DNA of 64,000 nucleotides from Chrysopilus asiliformis (GCA_964034945.1 OZ035962.1:26223530-26287529), one strand, 5' to 3'. Shown: positions 1 through 10,683, counted from the stretch's first letter. Notes: a model not told the origin generated them from the sequence alone. Numbers and translations are program-made.

Positions 1-3000
1 GAACCGACTGCGATTTACAAACTCTGGAATGCCACTCGTATGGATGTCGAGGGACGACAGGAAGATGCTGAAGAATTTTTGAGTTACGTTTTAAATAAAC
101 TCAACGATGAAATGCTCGAGGTAGGGGAAATTTGGCCTGTTTACAGTGGTTTGATTTTAATATTTTTGCATTTTTATTGCAGATTATGAAAATGATTCCG
201 AAACCGGCTAATGCCGAAAATGGCGATCAAATTGCCGAATGTGATGATGGTGATGATTGGCAAGTATGTATGAAGAAATTTGAAATACAAAAGATTATTT
301 TTTTTTATTTCTTTATTTTCGCATAAATATTAAGGGGTTATGACAGTTTTTGCTTAGAAAATTAAGTCAAAATGATTTAAAATGAAGAAGTAGTGATAGA
401 AAATACTCAATTAGAGAAGTTGCAGAAACGGGTTTCTGCAAAACAGTGAAATACGCATTAAAATTACTTTAGCGGTTCAGAAGATAACTCGTTAGGTGGC
501 TTGGGACCTCAATAAGTTAAAACTCGAGTCGTCGTGAAGTTCGAGATATCAAGATACATTTTGAACTCGCTTCAGTTATCAAGATATTCGAGTTATTTCA
601 GTCGTTTTGAGGAAGCCGTTTAGCTGTTAAAATTGTCAGAAATTGTGAAAAAAGCTTTTATACCACATTAAGTCAGCAAAATATTCTTTGTTAGTAGAAA
701 ATTTAGCGTTACAAATGTGGTAGAGAAATTTGTCGCAAACGGTGAAGTTTTGTGAGACTGTTTTAGTTAGCAAAATGGATTCTCTGTGGCAAAAGCATTT
801 CCAGAGAGTTGTTTGGGAGTTTTTTTTTTCGTGCATCTTAAACTTAGTTGAAATGCGAACAAGTTATTTTGCCTTTTTTTTATTAATTCACCATTTCCAG
901 TGTTTTTGCTAATGATTTTAATTTCAATTATAGATGATTTACAATCACCGTAACAAGGGAAGCGTTACAAGACAAACTGATTTTGGACGAACACCTCTTA
1001 GTGATATTTTCCGAGGTGAATTGCGTTCAAGATTGCAAAGGGAAGGCGAACTATCAACTGATGTTATTCAGCCATTCTTTACGTTGCAATTGAATATTGA
1101 GGTGAGTTTTTTTTAGTTCAATTTCTAGTAATTTCATGAAAATACTTTTAAAAAATTAACAAAATTGAGTTTCAAATCGATTCCATTTTTTTTGTAAAAA
1201 ATTGAAACAAAGTAAAATTGACGAAAGACATAAAAAGTGCCACATTAAGTCAGCAAAATATTCTCATTTAGTGGAACATTTAGCGTTACAAATGTGGTAG
1301 AGAAATTTGTTGCAACCAATGAAACTTTGTGTGACTGTTTTAGTTAGCAAAGTGGATTTTTTGTAATAAAAGTATTTCCAGAGAGTTCTTTAAAAAACTT
1401 TTTATCGTTTTTAAACTTAGTTGAAATACAGACAAGAAATACAAAGAAAAAAAAACGATTTTAATGGACGAAACTGATTTGTTTTATGGAAAAAACATAA
1501 CAAAAGCTATAATTGCCAATCTGGTAATCATTATGATATTCGTATCAAAATTCAAAAAGTATTATGATATTCGTATCAAAATTCGAACAGTTGTACCAAA
1601 ATTCCACTTTGAAGTCAAACTTTCCAATAAGATTTTTTAAAATTTATTCCAATCGGATTTTGATGTATGGAAGTTTTATGTAGAATCATATCCTAAATAA
1701 CTTTTGTTCTTGGACTTTTTTGATGAGATGCACCGTTTTTGCGATATTTACAAAAAATGTTTTCGTTCGTATGGGGGGTACCCCCCCTAATGGTCCATTT
1801 TTGCTCGTTAACGAACTTAGCCTCGCATTTTACGAAAAACGGATCCACGCAAAATTTCAAGTCTCTAGCTCAATCCGTGCGCCCGCAATTCGCGCCACAG
1901 ACGGACGGACGGACAGACAGACAGATGGACAGACGGACGGACATGCAAAATTCAATTTTTTTTTATCATTCTAAACACACTGGTTTGTGTGTGAGGACGG
2001 GATCTTGGCGTTACAAACGGTAAAGCAAAGTTAATATACCCTTTGGTTTCACCATACGGGTATAAAAAATCGCAAGGATCTGTCGATAAAATATATTACG
2101 GTAATTTTCGTCTTTTTAAAAATTCGCACTCTCCATTTTATTCCATATTTCTGCGATTTTTTTTGTATACGGTTTGCACCACCGTCACACGACTGTAGAT
2201 CGTTCTTTTCCCTAATCGTGTGACGTATTTTATGTACAGCCTCTAAGACCATGTTCAGACACAGCAGAATCCGTGCGGATGCAACCACGCGGTCGGAAAT
2301 GCGCGGGTTCTATTTCTATGGTGTTCTTCTTCGGCATTAACACACAAAATTTCCATCCTCGCGGATTTCACGGTTCAATCTATTCGCAAGCTGCTATGTC
2401 TGAACGGAGTCTAATTTTGTTAACGAACCTGGGCACCAATCATGTATTCCGACGCGTCTCTGTCTTTCGACTTCGACGCAGCTTTTAACTCTTGACTTCG
2501 CCAGATCTGCAGCTTGAAATTTCGCGGAATCGTCACTATGAATCGAAACGTGATTCTGACTGTCACTCCAGGAAATTTGAAGCTGCTGATATGGCGAAGT
2601 CAAGAGTCAAAAGCTGCGTCGAAGTCGAAAGACAGAGACGCGTCGAGATACATGATTCCAGCCCTGTTTTCAAATAATAAGTTTCTCACTATTTCACTTG
2701 AAATTTATTGAACTCTTTCAATCCTCGAAGAATTTTTATATCTTTATCGTATATCTTTTTGAATCTGAAAACTACAGTGTTTTCTCTGAAGATATCACCG
2801 GAAACGAAAGGATTAGAACAAAGACCAAAAATTATGTCTAACCAATGTTATTTTTAGTAGGCAAAAAATATAAAATGTAATTCTCTTTTTTTTTATTTAC
2901 AGAAAGCGGCATCAGTGAAGGAAGCACTTGAGATCCTCGTTGGGCGAGATCAATTGGAAGGCGTTACATGCAGCAAAACAAATCAGGAGGTCGTTGCATG

Positions 3001-4053
3001 GCAGCAGATGACGCTTGAAACGCTTCCAGTGGTCTTGATTTTGCACCTTAAATGGTTCGATTATAAACTCGATGGATGTACGAAAATTCTAAAGACAGTC
3101 GATTTCCCTGTTGAACTTAAAATTGATGCTAGTAAGTAAAGAAAACTTTTTAATTTAATTAAAAAAAAATGAAATCGTGAAATTGAGTACATCGGCCTTG
3201 GTTTTTATTGTACAACGACCTCAATTTGTGAATGCCTTAGTTTTATAAACTTTTTTTTTTTGGTACAAAAGAAGACGTCTATTTCATACGCAGGGCAAGT
3301 TTTGCCATGCTGCTTGCAGGTCAATCAAAAACAGTGGGTTTTGATGAGAAAATAAGAAACTCGTTGTCCTGCTGTTTTTAAAATTAATAGTTTTTGAAAT
3401 GTCGTAAAATAGCTTTTATTTATTTGCCCTGCATTTCATATGTTGCTAGTTATTTTTTAAATGAGATTTTCCTTTTAAATATTGAGGATCGTCATAGTAA
3501 GCAAGCTTTAGACTTTTTTTTTAAATGTTTCAGTGATTGGTATAACAGGGACTTGATAATAGTTATATTAGGCTGCAAAATCAAATTATTCTGTGCCATG
3601 CTGGAATATGAAATACCCGGCAATTTGCCGTGCGTATGAAATAGACGCCAAAAGAAGCGCATATACTGTCGCTAATAATTTAGGATGTGGATTTCTAAGA
3701 ACTTTTTTTTAGAAATCCAAAAAAACAACTTGAATTTTGTATATTTTTGAAATGTATTTTTTTTACTACTTCCTTTAGAAATCCTAGCGTCAAAGAAATA
3801 TTCCCAAAAACAACGTTTATATCGACTATTTGCCGTTGTCTATCATGATGGAAAAGAGGCATCCAAAGGCCACTACATAACCGATGTCTATCACACTGGC
3901 TACCAAAGTTGGTTACGTTTCGATGACAGCTCAGTGAAACCAGTCAGTGAAAATAATGTGCTGAAGCCAAGGGCACCAAGAGTACCTTATCTATTGTACT
4001 ATAGGCGATGTGATACAGTTGCAACTCCACCAAATACAAATAATAATAAATAA
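1..4053 (+). CDS. USP10: USP10-like ubiquitin carboxyl-terminal hydrolase, C-terminal five exons (5' partial)
   Basis: Five exons join in frame: 1-120, 183-263, 934-1101, 2903-3131 and 3779-4053 (stop TAA 4051-4053). Donors are GTAGGG, GTATGT, GTGAGT and GTAAGT; each acceptor ends in AG. The fourth intron is phase 1 and the others phase 0, giving 290 residues here. Recognisable USP10 blocks in order are GRQEDAEEFLSYVLNKLNDE, an acidic linker ending DDGDDWQ, NKGSVTRQTDF, QPFFTLQLNIE, LPVVLILHLKWFDY, the His box SKGHYITDVYH (His about residue 231), WLRFDDSSV with the likely acidic triad residue, and PYLLYYRRCD near the end. In known USP10 proteins this is the USP fold that removes ubiquitin from targets such as p53 and ribosomal proteins, mainly in the cytoplasm; the insect role is inferred. 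The Cys box precedes the window. The short Asn/Thr-rich tail is lineage-specific. The introns hold several transposons but no splice site looks damaged. Confidence 0.93.
660..865. repeat. Intronic duplicated segment, copy 1 (second USP10 intron)
   Basis: About 205 bases beginning CCACATTAAGTCAGCAAAAT and ending near AAACTTAGTTGAAAT recur, diverged, at 1240-1434 on the other side of the third exon shown here. The shared blocks include TTTAGCGTTACAAATGTGG and GACTGTTTTAGTTAGCAAA. The origin is unknown; no clear terminal repeats were seen. Confidence 0.75.
1240..1434. repeat. Intronic duplicated segment, copy 2 (third USP10 intron)
   Basis: This is the second copy of the 660-865 segment, in the same orientation but more diverged, with a longer A/T-rich right half. 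The two copies bracket the exon at 934-1101. Confidence 0.75.
1501..2068 (+). mobile_element. Dispersed repeat, family A, copy 1 (tail ACCATACGGGTATAAAAA)
   Basis: About 570 bases match the reverse complement of 32110-32677 along nearly the whole length. Landmarks in order are TATAATTGCCAATCTGG, GATATTCGTATCAAAATTCG, GTATGGGGGGTACCCCCC, GCAAAATTTCAAGTCTCTAG, a GGAC/AGAC tetranucleotide run (1898-1942), GGCGTTACAAACGG, and GTTAATATACCCTTTGG before the tail. Short ORFs through it are also open in the other copy, but they look incidental. I cannot place it in a named class. Confidence 0.8.
1898..1942. repeat. GGAC/AGAC microsatellite inside family A repeat
   Basis: Tandem tetranucleotides mixing GGAC and AGAC. 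The same position in the copy at 32250-32296 has the complementary GTCC/GTCT run, so the tract belongs to the element. Confidence 0.85.
2075..2243. mobile_element. PIF/Harbinger-like MITE of the CGTCAC family (diverged)
   Basis: The right end reads GTGTGACGTATTTTATGTAC then AGCCTC, followed by TAA. The left end is a decayed inverted copy, CTGTCGATAAAATATATTAC. Size and ends match copies at 11650, 56773, 59383 and 62939. The left TSD is not clear. Confidence 0.55.
2247..2411. mobile_element. PIF/Harbinger-like MITE with TAA TSD
   Basis: The ends are inverted: GACCATGTTCAGACACAGCA on the left, and GACTCCGTTCAGACATAGCA as the reverse complement of the right. TAA flanks both sides (2244-2246 and 2412-2414). 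The left TAA directly abuts the preceding MITE. Confidence 0.75.
2429..2666. mobile_element. Foldback MITE, about 110-bp arms
   Basis: The arms match closely as an inverted repeat. They share GACGCGTCTCTGTCTTTCGA and ACTTCGACGCAGCTTTT, and end outward in CTGGGC / GCCCTG. ORFs on both strands over this interval are mirror products of the palindrome. No clear TSD. Confidence 0.75.
3275..3648. mobile_element. MULE-like MITE with 9-bp TSD in the fourth USP10 intron
   Basis: The terminal inverted repeats are ACGTCTATTTCATACGCAGG on the left and, in reverse complement, GCGTCTATTTCATACGCACG on the right. They are flanked by identical 9-mers CAAAAGAAG at 3266-3274 and 3649-3657. A 9-bp TSD fits Mutator-like elements. 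The 374-bp interior has no recognisable transposase. Confidence 0.75.
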
Positions 4054-4156
4054 AAAACAAAAATCATGAAAAAATTACATAATATTATTATAATTTATAG
4101 TGGGGTGAATCTACATTTAATTTTAAAATTATTTACGATTTAATTATCATACAATT

Positions 4157-4162
4157 AATAAA
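4157..4162 (+). promoter_or_regulatory. Candidate poly(A) signal for the USP10-like gene
   Basis: An AATAAA hexamer lies about 100 bases after the stop codon. The downstream DNA is very AT-rich and has many similar hexamers, so this is only the first plausible choice. Confidence 0.3.
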
Positions 4163-5659
4163 ACATATTAAATGATTTTTTTTTACAACAAAAGAATGAA
4201 TGTCAGTAAAAATGGGATTGATGAAATTTTTTTTAAATTAAATTTGAGGAACTACTGTCAACTATTATTTTATTATTATTATAATTACGATTATTGCATC
4301 AAAAAATTATTTGTCTATTATGTTGATCATAGTTATTAACATTACGTAAAAAATCATATAAAAAAAACTGAATAATGGATTTTCTTAACTCTTATCATTT
4401 TATAATAATTTTCCTATATTATCGAGTAAATGTTATTATTATAAGAACAAGACGAAATTTTAAAACTTAACTGGCTCGCCTAGAGAAATATTAATCGAGA
4501 ATCAAAAGTAAAACCGAACACTTTATTGAAAATATTTTTGTTTTTTTCAAAAAAAAAATTAATTTAATGTTCAACTAATCAAAACTAATAGAGTTGATCG
4601 ATTTAAGAAACATTTTATACAAGATAAGAAGAAAAAACTTTTTTTTATTTAATTCTTTCACACAATTTAATGATAAAGTTTTCTTTAAAATATGCTTTTT
4701 TACTGAAAGATAAAAATTCGCGTTATGTTTACTAGAAATTTAAGTTGAAATCTAATACATTTATATTTTTACTACTAACATAATATTTTAATATTACTGT
4801 AAATTTCTCCTAATACCTCGTTATAGTGAAATGTTTTTTTTTTGTAAAATTTGTTTTTAAACACAAGTTTAAATCCTATAGACATAAACAGAGCAATGTT
4901 GAATTTTATAATAAAAAGGAAGTGCGATTTTGGTTTTTCTTAAAAAAAAAAGTGGTTTGCTTCTTTGTTAAGGCGAGTTTATATTTGGATTTGGTTTTTT
5001 TTTTCTCATTTAAACAGTCAAGTGAATTAAGCATGAAATAATATCAAGTCCAATTCGATTATTGCAATCGCAAGATGAATTTTAATGTACAACAATTTAC
5101 TACTGAACAATCCTACATCCTCTAATTACAGATTAAAATTCAATGTTGTTCCTTATAATTTTCCTCTTTGTACATAAAAATAACCTTGGCGTTAGATTTT
5201 TTATCACATAAAATAATATTACTAGACTGAGCATTTTTATACATTAAAAAAAAAAAGAAAAAAATACAATATACATATGTATATGATTTATAAGTAATAA
5301 TATAGTAATTGATTATATTTAGACATTTATGCTAAATTTGGTATACCTATTTTATGATTTTATGATGCAAATAACAAGTCATGTAAGAGAATTTTAGAAA
5401 AAATAGATGAACAATATAAAAAATTAAATGAAATTGAAAATCGCTTAGAGAAAAAAAATGTCGAAAAGAATTAATTGCCAAAAAGAAAATTAAAAAAAAA
5501 AAACAATGTTGAGAAATGTGGGATCGATTTGATTGAATTATTAATTTTGAATACATATTTGAATGAAAATAGAGAGTAAAAAGAATATTATTTGTAGGAT
5601 CGTAATTTTATTGATTACATAAACAGATAGCTGTTTACACTTTTAGGGAAACTTGGTTT
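4163..5659. other. AT-rich 3' flank of the USP10-like gene
   Basis: Poly-A/T-rich sequence with no supportable ORF, RNA gene or transposon ends. The short ORFs in it are composed of Lys/Phe/Asn codons expected by chance. Confidence 0.6.
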
Positions 5660-5662
5660 TCA

Positions 5663-5841
5663 AACCTCGTCTCGACTAGACATGAATTGAAATTTTTTCC
5701 ATTACCTGCCATAAAAAGGACATTTGTAGACATATTTTTTCCAAGCATTTTAGCGCAAGATATCAAAAAAATTCTGATAAATGCTGTCTCCACGGGTCTC
5801 TATGAAAAAAGTTTCAATTTATGTCGAATCGAGACAAGGTT
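5663..5841. mobile_element. MITE with TIR AACCTCGTCTCGACTAGACA
   Basis: The right end in reverse complement reads AACCTTGTCTCGATTCGACA. Flanking trinucleotides are TCA on both sides (5660-5662, 5842-5844). A related short hairpin with TCTAATCGAGACC occurs near 60281-60335. Confidence 0.6.
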
Positions 5842-5865
5842 TCAGGGGAAAATTTCGATAGTTCT

Positions 5866-6032
5866 GGTGGCCTATTATGGAATACGATCGTAATCGTAAC
5901 GATTGGCATTTGCCTGTTGTTGTTAGTGTTTTCTACTAACAACAACAGGTGGCCTATTATGGTTTTCTACACTAACAACAACAGGCAAATCCCAATCGTT
6001 ACGATTACGATCGTATTCCATAATAGGCCACC
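5866..6032. mobile_element. Foldback element with mirror-image arms
   Basis: Arms of about 70 bp begin GGTGGCCTATTATGGAATAC on both strands, followed by GATCGTAATCGTAACGATTG and TGCCTGTTGTTGTTAGTG. The centre carries another partial copy of the terminus (GGTGGCCTATTATGG at about 5949). Because of the palindrome, ORFs on both strands encode the same peptide stretch NTIVIVTIGICLLLL; it is not a gene. Confidence 0.8.
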
Positions 6033-6106
6033 TGCTTGTTTCTCAAAATAGCTCAACTTCGAGTTAAAGTTATAATTTTGATACTTTCTCCACAATTGCA
6101 GGCTAA

Positions 6107-6828
6107 GGGGCCTATTGCGGTTATCGATATCTATTCGATCGACCATCGTTGGCCGGAACGATCGAAAAACAATTTGGTATTGCGTAAGGTTCATCGTTCA
6201 AGCAATCGCTATTGTGAATTTTTTAGTGTTTGACGTTTGGGAATTCACATTGTTGAAGTTATTTTAATGTTTAAAAATGACTTCAACGCAGAAAATACAA
6301 TATTGAGCTCCCTTAAAACATAGAGGAGGTGGATGACAATGGCCATATGAGCGAAATTACACCAGAAGACGGTTTTACAAACCAACGTCAAGGCGAAAAT
6401 ATTAAACACCGAATGTTGAGTTCTTTGAATTGACCAATATTTCAAATCTATGTGAATAAAACAGTTTTTAAGTTCATTTTTTATTTAAATTATTTTTATA
6501 CCACTTTGGTCTTATTTTTTCATTTTTTCAACCAATTTTTATATTGGATTTTTGATCGAGGTTTTGATCAAGATATTCCTCATTAATAATTTCCTAAGTG
6601 TACAAATACTTCCATTTTATTATTAGCCTCTAATTTTGATAAAAAAAAAGTAATTGCAATACTTCACCGATCGCTAACTTGACATAAAATTCACCGAACG
6701 ATCAAACAAATGTCATCGTTCCGAACTGAACGATTTTATCGTTCACGAACGATAAAATCGATGATCACAATACCGATTTTTCGATTTGACATTTCAACGA
6801 TCGATTGACGAAGCTCACAATAGGGGCC
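6107..6828. mobile_element. PIF/Harbinger-like element, 722 bp, TAA TSD
   Basis: The ends are GGGGCCTATTG and, in reverse complement, GGCCCCTATTG, with TAA at 6104-6106 and 6829-6831. Subterminal CGATCG-rich segments such as CGATCGACCATCGTTGG recur inverted near the right end. The terminus resembles that of the 5866-6032 foldback. No transposase was recognised. Confidence 0.6.
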
Positions 6829-6969
6829 TAAGTCGATGCATTGAACGTACAAATTTCATCCTTAATACGAGTACAGGAAAATTACCCTTCCTTTTTCAGT
6901 TGGGGAAAAAACAAGAAGTGTGTGCTTTTTCAACTAAGCTTTTTGAGCGCTTCTGTCGGATAGCGTTTA

Positions 6970-7050
6970 GGGGTTGTCCATAATATGCGTCACGATAATT
7001 TTTTGCCTTTCGAAACTCCCTTCTTCCGTCAAGGTTTTTCGCAAAAAAAT
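6970..7050. mobile_element. Truncated CGTCAC-family MITE end
   Basis: Begins after TTA with GGGGTTGTCCATAATATGCG then TCACG, like the ends of the copies at 11650 and 56773. No matching right end was found. Confidence 0.5.
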
Positions 7051-8027
7051 CTTTCAAAAAAGAAAAACGTCTAAAAACGGAGACTGTACTTTCAAATATA
7101 GGATTATGTTTTAACAAAAACTAATCTTTTTTCATCAAAAGCTTTGGAAAGGAAAGTGTGAATTTAATATGGAGTTTTACCCTGAAATCCAAGCAAAACT
7201 GTTTTAATAATAATAAAAAAAAATCCTACTTTATAAGGCTTTCTATATTATTGTGAAGAATTATTCTAGTGTAAGACAAAAAAAATATATTGAATACATC
7301 TGTAGTAATAATGAATATCACTTTAAGTATAAACAATGATAAAATAGTTTTTTTATGTGCCAATAATAATCAAATTAATAAGAATTAACAATGAGTAGAA
7401 ATGAATGAAACAAAATAAAACTATAACGAAGCATTTTTAATGATGATAGTTTGTGAATGTCAAAAATAAAAATAAATCAAATTAACGAAACAAGGAAAAT
7501 GTATTTAATGTAATAAAAAAAAAACTTTAATCAAATATTTAAAAAAAAAATGCTTTGATTTGTAAATGATAAATATATAATCAGGCGATATTTGCTTTGA
7601 ATATATATTTTTATAAAGAATTATTATATATGACAATATGACGTACGTAATGATAGCAAAATTATAATGCTTAAAAATCTGCTCGAAGCTTTAACTTTCA
7701 AGACGTCACAAGCGAGCAATTTATATTATTTTTACTTTAAAATAGAATCATTTCGGTGTGTAACGTCGCACAGAAATTGCATTCATCTTCAATGTTAATA
7801 ATTAACATCAGATAAAGAAATATTTTTTTTTAATGAAAAATATTGATGGAAATTGTTAAAAAAACAACAACATCAACTGAAAGGCATTAAAATCTATTTA
7901 AAAATATGGTGTGTAGTTATGGTATTGAGAGAACTTGTCAACCTGTTTTTAGATAGAATTAACTAAGCTCTGCTCACAGCACTCATGTATTTAATTTTAC
8001 ACATGTTGACACAATTAAATTTCAGCA
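7051..8027. other. AT-rich DNA without recognised features
   Basis: No ORF with protein-like composition, no splice-consistent exon and no terminal repeats were found. Confidence 0.5.
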
Positions 8028-8029
8028 TA

Positions 8030-8186
8030 CAGTGGAGTCCGATTAAAAGAACATTGCAAATGTCAGCAAAATTTGTGCTCTTAAGCGGTGTTTTTAATCT
8101 GAGACATCTAAAGATTGCCACAAGTAATTGTGCTTTTAAAGAGGGATGTTCTTTTAAGCCATTGTGGTCTTAAGCAGACTCCACTG
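8030..8186. mobile_element. Tigger/pogo-like MITE
   Basis: The ends are CAGTGGAGTCCGATTAAA and, in reverse complement, CAGTGGAGTCTGCTTAAG. TA precedes the left end and CATA follows the right, consistent with a mutated TA TSD. The CAGTGGA start is typical of pogo/Tigger termini. Confidence 0.65.
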
Positions 8187-9611
8187 CATACCTATTAGTA
8201 GTCACCTCCTTTGGGTTACAATTGAACCAATAATCATAATTGAGGCAAAGTCTTATTTAAAGAAAAAGAAACAAAAAAATGTATTTATATTTAAAACTCT
8301 AGAAACGAATTTTGATAATATTCATCACTTTAAATCAATATCAAAAAGTATGTAATGCTATTTAATTTTTTTTTTCTTTTAAATATGATTTATTGTTTTA
8401 TATATTTCTTTTTATTGTAATAAAATAAAAAATTTGATCAAATTTATATAATTTTGGTGATTAAGATTGTTTGAAGACTAATACGGATTAAGGCCTGTTG
8501 CGTACTTGAGTTTAATCAACAGTAAATTACGATCGCGTAGTTTGTAAGCTACATTTGCTCACACATAAATTTGGAAACTTTTGCAAATATACAATGGAAT
8601 CAAAGCTTGTAAAATTGTATATACCAAGTGCTTAGCTGAAGTATGCCAGGGGCCTAAAACTTCCGAAATAGCAAAATCAAACTACACTTTTATTAAAATT
8701 TTGAATTCAACAATTACGAAATACGAAATATACTACTACGAAAAGTAATACGAATGGTTTTCACACGTTTGTCGCCAAGATTAATGCAAATAAATTTTTA
8801 CGTAAAAATGTAAGAAGCATTCAATAATAATAATAGTAGCCCTTATAACAATCTTATGGATATTTTTTTGTTTTGTTTTAATGAATATTCAGTTTTATGA
8901 AATATATAAGCTAGTAATCTAGAATATCTATAAAATATTTCATGGGAGCATTTTTCAAGGAACCTTATTTAAAAAAAACGATAGTGAAATAATATATTAA
9001 AAACATTTAAAATTTTTAAGGTACTAACATTTCATAACTTTTTTTTAAAATTATCAATAGGGCAGGGCAGGGCGGAGCTAAATCATCTGTCTTCTGTGTA
9101 TAAAAATTTACATTTGAATGAATTGAAATAAATTTTTCGTTCTTGATATTCTCAATCAATGCAAAACTTTAAAATTGTATTAATTTTACGGCCGTTGGGG
9201 GATATTTTTGAATCAAAAAGAGTACAAAAGGAACTTGAACAAAAAAAAACTATGAAAACGATTGCGAGTGTCCAAATTTTCTATTCATACAAAGGCAGAT
9301 TTGATACAGCCCTTTTGATTATTTTTTTTATAATTGTTATATTGATATTAATACTAAATTTACGTGATTGATTTATTAGGATTAATTTGGACTTTAGTTA
9401 TTTTAAGATTTTTTTTATTGTCATTTGTTTTCAATGCTGATCCATTTTCCAAGTCATAATACATTACGAGTGTTTAAGTCAGGAACAATGTTTAGAAATT
9501 TTGAACTTGTGCGATATTGTGTTGAAAATGCTACACAAACAGTTATTGAAAGTGTTCTTTACGTAGAAAAAAATGAAATGCATCATAAAGAGTGGGGTGA
9601 TTAATGGGTAA
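8187..9611. other. AT-rich DNA, nothing identified
   Basis: A short GGGCA repeat at about 9060-9075 is the only visible structure. No supportable ORF. Confidence 0.5.
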
Positions 9612-9614
9612 ATA

Positions 9615-9716
9615 AGGGCGGGTGCGAAACTGTCTAATTATATGCCAATTCTAGTATGGAGTCTTTCCAGTAAAAACGGGAATTAGCATGCTATTAAACT
9701 GTTTCGTATACACCCT
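9615..9716. mobile_element. Short MITE with ATA TSD
   Basis: 102 bp. Ends AGGGCGGGTGCGAAACTGT and, in reverse complement, AGGGTGTATACGAAACAGT, with ATA on both sides (9612-9614, 9717-9719). Probably PIF/Harbinger-like from the 3-bp TSD and G-rich end. Confidence 0.6.
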
Positions 9717-10036
9717 ATAAAAAGTAACGCTTTTCGCGTCTTCTTAAAAGCCACTTTTTGAAGGGATCCGGTCATAATACCGAAATAAAAAATCCCGAAA
9801 ATCGGAAATTGACCGAATCCGGAAAAACAAAATTACAAAATTCCCGAAGTCAAAAATCCCGAAATATATTTTACTGAATACCCAAATCCTGAAATGTAGA
9901 AATCCAGAAACCCAAAAATCCCGAAAAGCTGTTATAAGTACACATTAAACTGAGTGTACTGAGTACACATTAAATTAAAAAAATGTTTTAAGGAATTCTA
10001 TTTACAAATAAAAGAATTAGATCAAAATTTTTTTTT

Positions 10037-10402
10037 TTAATAAAAAGATATTACTTTCGCCAAACTTTTTATGAAATCATAAGGATCAGTTTCATTTTCG
10101 GTGGACAAAATTGTTTTGATCCTTTTGTCTTTTCGGATATAGTCATTTTTAATTTTCTTTCTTTCACCTGCTTTAATTCGCTCTATTTTTGTTTTCACAC
10201 TTATGTGTTCTTGTCCAAGAATAGCAATTAAGCGATAAGTTCCACAATGCGGTTTTCCTACCAGAGATTTCAAGCGGCGATGCCAGGCTTCCACACTGTT
10301 TTGAGTCCTGGGAAGATTCTCTGAAACTAAATCAGAGATGGACGAAAGAATGATGTAGAGGTAACTGTTTGACCATTTGCAGATCTTTTGCGAGTAGAAC
10401 CT
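10037..10402 (-). pseudogene. MULE transposase C-terminal fragment
   Basis: The open frame reads from just after a TGA (10403-10405) to a stop at 10037. It contains SENLPRTQNSVEAWHRRLKS, close to the PRTNNxxEAWHRR signature near the C-terminus of MULE-family transposases common in insects. The DDE core and any FLYWCH domain are absent, so it is a remnant inside the 912-bp element. Family assignment is from memory of the motif. Confidence 0.7.
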
Positions 10403-10436
10403 TCAAAATTCAAGGTCATATTACATTTTGTAAAAT

Positions 10437-10504
10437 CCCGAATAATATTTTTTCTTCATTTGAGACGCGCGCGCGTTTCAAATGGAGAAAAAATATTATT
10501 CGGG
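10437..10504. repeat. Hairpin with CG-repeat loop
   Basis: The left arm CCCGAATAATATTTTTTCTT is answered on the right by its inverse ending AATATTATTCGGG. The loop holds GACGCGCGCGCG. It lies at the inner edge of the right MULE terminal repeat. Confidence 0.85.
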
Positions 10505-10683
10505 ATTTTTTCAGGATTATTCGGGATTTTTTCATTCGGGATTTTATTTTTCAAGATTATTTTTTTCGAGATTTTATTTTTCGAGATTTCAGCATTCGGA
10601 ATTTTTTTGGTCGAGATTTTTGTTTCGGGATTTTTTTTTCGGGATTTTAATTTTCAGGCAAGAGACACCAACCCCTTTTTGAA

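Larger units (their letters stand above)
9763..10674 (-). mobile_element. Mutator-like element (MULE) with 9-bp TSD
   Basis: The identical 9-mer CTTTTTGAA lies at 9754-9762 and 10675-10683. The termini both begin GGG and become a string of degenerate TCCCGAAAA units pointing inward on the left and outward-inverted on the right. The minus strand carries a MULE transposase C-terminus (10037-10402). At 10437-10504 there is a strong hairpin whose arms read CCCGAATAATATTTTTTCTT and whose loop is a run of CG. The element is 912 bp and non-autonomous. Confidence 0.8.

Noticed and set aside
1898..1942. CRISPR-like or satellite array
   Set aside because: It is a simple tetranucleotide microsatellite without spacers, shared with the other copy of the same repeat.
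1720..2023. ORFs beginning MMRCTVFAIF and MRYLQKMF, also open at 32155-32473
   Set aside because: They lie in both copies of the family A repeat and cross its microsatellite; no protein domain, and no extra conservation in frame was evident.
5821..6194. Opposite-strand ORFs both containing a hydrophobic stretch (VIVTIGICLLLLV)
   Set aside because: They read the two arms of the 5866-6032 palindrome; the identical peptide on both strands is an artefact, not a membrane protein gene.
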